Source: an uncultured Caryophanales bacterium (GTDB taxonomy: Bacteria > Bacillota_I > Bacilli_A > RFN20 > CAG-826). From it: a stretch of DNA of 7,075 nucleotides. Shown here piece by piece: positions 5,188-7,075 of the stretch. The DNA lies in the NCBI GenBank assembly GCA_947303105.1, contig CAMYXQ010000045.1, positions 1 to 7,075 of the forward strand. Reading direction: 5' to 3'. Position 1 is the stretch's first letter. Each line of letters begins with the position of its first letter. A program made the translations under genes and the position numbers. The notes below the pieces were generated by a model. The model was given only the letters and a program-made list of their open reading frames with translations. It made no database searches and was not told the origin of the DNA.

Positions 5188-6480
5188 TTAGTTGTTGTTG
5201 AGGGCCCGTTTGGAGGTCTTCTTGTAGAGGAATCTTTCGCTGCTCTTGCTCACCACCATCGAACCATTCCGGTAGTAGTTCCGCGCGCCGCGCTGGAACT
5301 TTACCGGCTTTAGTGCCTTTCGGCACTTATGGCAGACGATGACCGAGGGGATCCAAGCGAGGACGAGCGGCACGAGCATCGAGATGGCGTTCACCTCGCC
5401 CTCGAAGATCGCGAAGATCGAGATCGGGAGGAGGAGGCCCCAGGTGCCGATGAGCAGCCCGAGGAACATGAAGAAGTATTTCCACTTCGATAACGGCAGG
5501 TTCCCGACGATCTTATTCGTCTGGCCGTTCATCGCGAAGGTGTAGGACTTCTCGCGCCAACGGGTGGTCATGATCCACACCGGGTACAAGGCATAGGTCA
5601 CCTTGGTGTCGTAGAGTTCGAGGTCATGCGATTCATAGTTGACTTCGTCATAACCGGAGATGGTCGTCCGGAACTGATCGATCGTCCCTTGGACGATGCG
5701 TTCGCTCGCCCGGGGGAAGACCTCTTCCTTGTCGACGTCGTATTTGTCGCTGAGGAAGCCAGCCATATAGACCGGTTCGAAGGGAACCGATTCCTCGTAG
5801 TCGAACGGTTCGATCGATTCCATGAGTTTGTCGTCGAGGGCTTTGGAGCCGTCGATGGGGATGTGGTCGAAGCCCATCGATCCGCCGCGGGTGATGGAGT
5901 AGTAGCTCTTCTCGGTGTATTCGTAGGTCGAGTCGCGCCACTTGCGTTCGATCATGCCTTTGTAGTACACGTCGCCGCGGACATTCGCGTCATGGAGCCA
6001 GAACGGGACATATAGACCCTTGATCTCTTCGACTTGGTTCTCTCTCTTGAAGATGTTCGGGAGGAACACTTTCTTCTTGAGGTAGCTACGGAAGGTGTCA
6101 TCGAGGTCCTTCTTGGCGTTCTTGAAGGGGATGATGCGATCCGGTTTCAAGGCGCCTTGGAGACGGCCTTTGAGGATGACGGGGCTGCCGCAGTAGGGGC
6201 AGGTGGTCGCCGAGGTATTCTCATCGGCAATGAGTTCGCCGCCGCAAGAGTCGCAATGGTAAACATTGAGGCCGTCGAGCTCTTCCTGGCTGAAAGAGGC
6301 CTGATTGCCTTCCCACTGGAGCTCCTTCGGAGACTCGGCTTTCGCAAGCTCATCGGCGTGCTTCTTGACTTCGTTCGGGTCGAACTCGGCGCCGCAGAAT
6401 TCGCAGCAAACCTTTTGGGACGACGAATTGAAGGTCAAAGACCCGCCGCAATTCGGGCACTTATATTGGATGTCGGCCAT
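5188..6480 (-). CDS. Zinc-ribbon membrane protein, TFIIB-type zinc ribbon / YdjG-like
   Basis: The 430-residue protein starts with two zinc ribbons: Cys8/Cys11 with Cys26/Cys29, and Cys76/Cys79 with Cys94/Cys97. A long soluble region follows (about 110-325), ending in FAMNGQTNKIVGNLPLSKWK, which I recall as typical of this family. Two hydrophobic segments follow (about 335-359 and 365-384), then a CHKC at 383-386 and a basic tail. Databases often label such proteins TFIIB-type zinc ribbon, sometimes misleadingly as PriA-like. No helicase motif is present. In B. subtilis the similar YdjG is a membrane partner of the SPFH protein YdjI and of PspA. The ATG lies 2 nt after the upstream stop, with GAGGA 15 nt away, so translation probably depends on coupling to the SPFH gene. 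The exact biochemical function is unknown. Confidence 0.82.
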   Translation of the reverse strand: MADIQYKCPNCGGSLTFNSSSQKVCCEFCGAEFDPNEVKKHADELAKAESPKELQWEGNQASFSQEELDGLNVYHCDSCGGELIADENTSATTCPYCGSPVILKGRLQGALKPDRIIPFKNAKKDLDDTFRSYLKKKVFLPNIFKRENQVEEIKGLYVPFWLHDANVRGDVYYKGMIERKWRDSTYEYTEKSYYSITRGGSMGFDHIPIDGSKALDDKLMESIEPFDYEESVPFEPVYMAGFLSDKYDVDKEEVFPRASERIVQGTIDQFRTTISGYDEVNYESHDLELYDTKVTYALYPVWIMTTRWREKSYTFAMNGQTNKIVGNLPLSKWKYFFMFLGLLIGTWGLLLPISIFAIFEGEVNAISMLVPLVLAWIPSVIVCHKCRKALKPVKFQRGARNYYRNGSMVVSKSSERFLYKKTSKRALNNN

Positions 6481-6482
6481 GA

Positions 6483-7075
6483 TTATTTCACGACGTCCTC
6501 ATCGCCGAACGGATCGCCGCATTCGGGGCAGAACCGCGGCGGATGCTGAGGATCTTCGGGCTCCCAGCCGCACTTATCGCACTTATATTGAAGGGCGCCG
6601 GCGGGCTTCTTCTCGCCGCATTCGGCGCAGAATTTGCCTTTGTTGACCGCACCGCACTTCGGGCACTTCCAACCATCTTCCGGCTTCTTGGCGCCGCATT
6701 CGGGGCAGAACTTGCCAGTGGCTTTGTGGCCGCAGGACGGGCAGGTCCAGCTGTTGGCGTCGGCTTTCCTCGCTTCCGCTTCGGCGGCCGCGCGCTGCTT
6801 GGCATCGGCTTCGATCATGCTGGCGGCGTTGCTGTTCGCGCAGGCCTGCATGGCCATATTCATGCCCATGAAGCCCATCATCGCGCCATTGTCGTTGCTG
6901 GCGGCGTTCTTCATCGCCTCGGCCTGGGCTTCGACGAGGGTCGCGCCCGCCATGCCGGCGTTGCGATAGACCGCTTGACGCTGGAGGTTCTTGATGAGTT
7001 CCTGGTCTTCCTCAGGAAGAGTGACGGAGGAGAGGGCGATCGAGGCCACTTCGAGGCCGCGGAGGTCGCGCCACT
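6483..7075 (-). CDS. SPFH-domain protein with C-terminal zinc ribbons, YdjI-like (3' part; start beyond the window)
   Basis: The frame is open to the right edge, and about 196 C-terminal codons are visible. The first 30 or so residues (WRDLRGLEVASIALSSVTLP) look like the end of an SPFH/band-7 domain. They are followed by a helical, Ala-rich stretch with a Met/Gly-rich patch (GAMMGFMGMNMAMQ) typical of YdjI-type proteins. An Ala/Glu/Lys-rich linker leads to three tandem zinc ribbons: CPSC/CPEC (6693-6749), CPKC/CAEC (6615-6671), and CDKC/CPEC with a longer Pro-rich loop (6516-6587). SPFH proteins oligomerise on membranes. In B. subtilis, YdjI works with YdjG and YdjH to tie PspA to the membrane. 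The gene is directly upstream of the YdjG-like gene, 2 nt apart, which supports a shared complex. Database labels such as virion core protein are misleading. Confidence 0.85.
   Translation of the reverse strand, partial: WRDLRGLEVASIALSSVTLPEEDQELIKNLQRQAVYRNAGMAGATLVEAQAEAMKNAASNDNGAMMGFMGMNMAMQACANSNAASMIEADAKQRAAAEAEARKADANSWTCPSCGHKATGKFCPECGAKKPEDGWKCPKCGAVNKGKFCAECGEKKPAGALQYKCDKCGWEPEDPQHPPRFCPECGDPFGDEDVVK

Noticed and set aside
6034..6549. Long open frames antisense to the zinc-ribbon genes, recN and cysE.
   Set aside because: They mirror the codon bias of the GC-rich genes on the other strand, lack start signals and recognisable domains, and overlap well-supported genes entirely.

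Overview
The window reads as bacterial chromosome of fairly high GC (sampled rows of recN are about 57-70% by hand count). It has Firmicutes-type signals: TATAAT/TTGACA-like promoters, purine-rich GGAGG ribosome sites and strong intrinsic terminators. The SPFH/zinc-ribbon pair resembles the YdjI/YdjG proteins of Bacillus, and the hydrolase resembles intracellular PhaZ-like hydrolases of Bacillus. An uncultured member of the Bacilli (class level or looser) is my best guess, but nothing here fixes the taxon. UGA is read as stop wherever a known protein end lets me judge.

Layout. 1-57: first 19 codons of an unidentified minus-strand gene, with a promoter and an operator-like palindrome. 176-1072: alpha/beta hydrolase on the plus strand, ending in a bidirectional terminator. 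1092-1793 and 1883-2656: cysE-like (serine O-acetyltransferase, EpsC type) and cysK-like (cysteine synthase) genes on the minus strand, with a terminator between them. 2797-4446: recN on the plus strand, divergent from cysK. 4456-5006: a DinJ/YafQ-type toxin-antitoxin operon on the minus strand, convergent with recN. 5188-7075: a membrane protein with two N-terminal zinc ribbons, preceded on the minus strand by the C-terminal part of an SPFH-domain protein with three zinc ribbons. The left and right edge genes are cut by the window.

How the genes work together. CysE and CysK would normally convert serine to cysteine through O-acetylserine. Here the cysK frame has lost about 50 codons in frame, including the glycine-rich PLP-phosphate loop, and the CysE has Ala in place of the usual Glu of the GET motif. 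This pair may therefore be non-functional or altered in function. The antitoxin and toxin overlap by 4 bp and are translationally coupled. The SPFH and zinc-ribbon proteins are almost certainly co-translated and probably form a membrane-associated assembly like B. subtilis YdjI/YdjG, which belongs to the pspA-ydjGHI operon.

The most notable observation is the internally deleted cysK. The SPFH/zinc-ribbon module is the least characterised system present. I did not find a convincing wholly new system, CRISPR array, tRNA, rRNA or insertion sequence.
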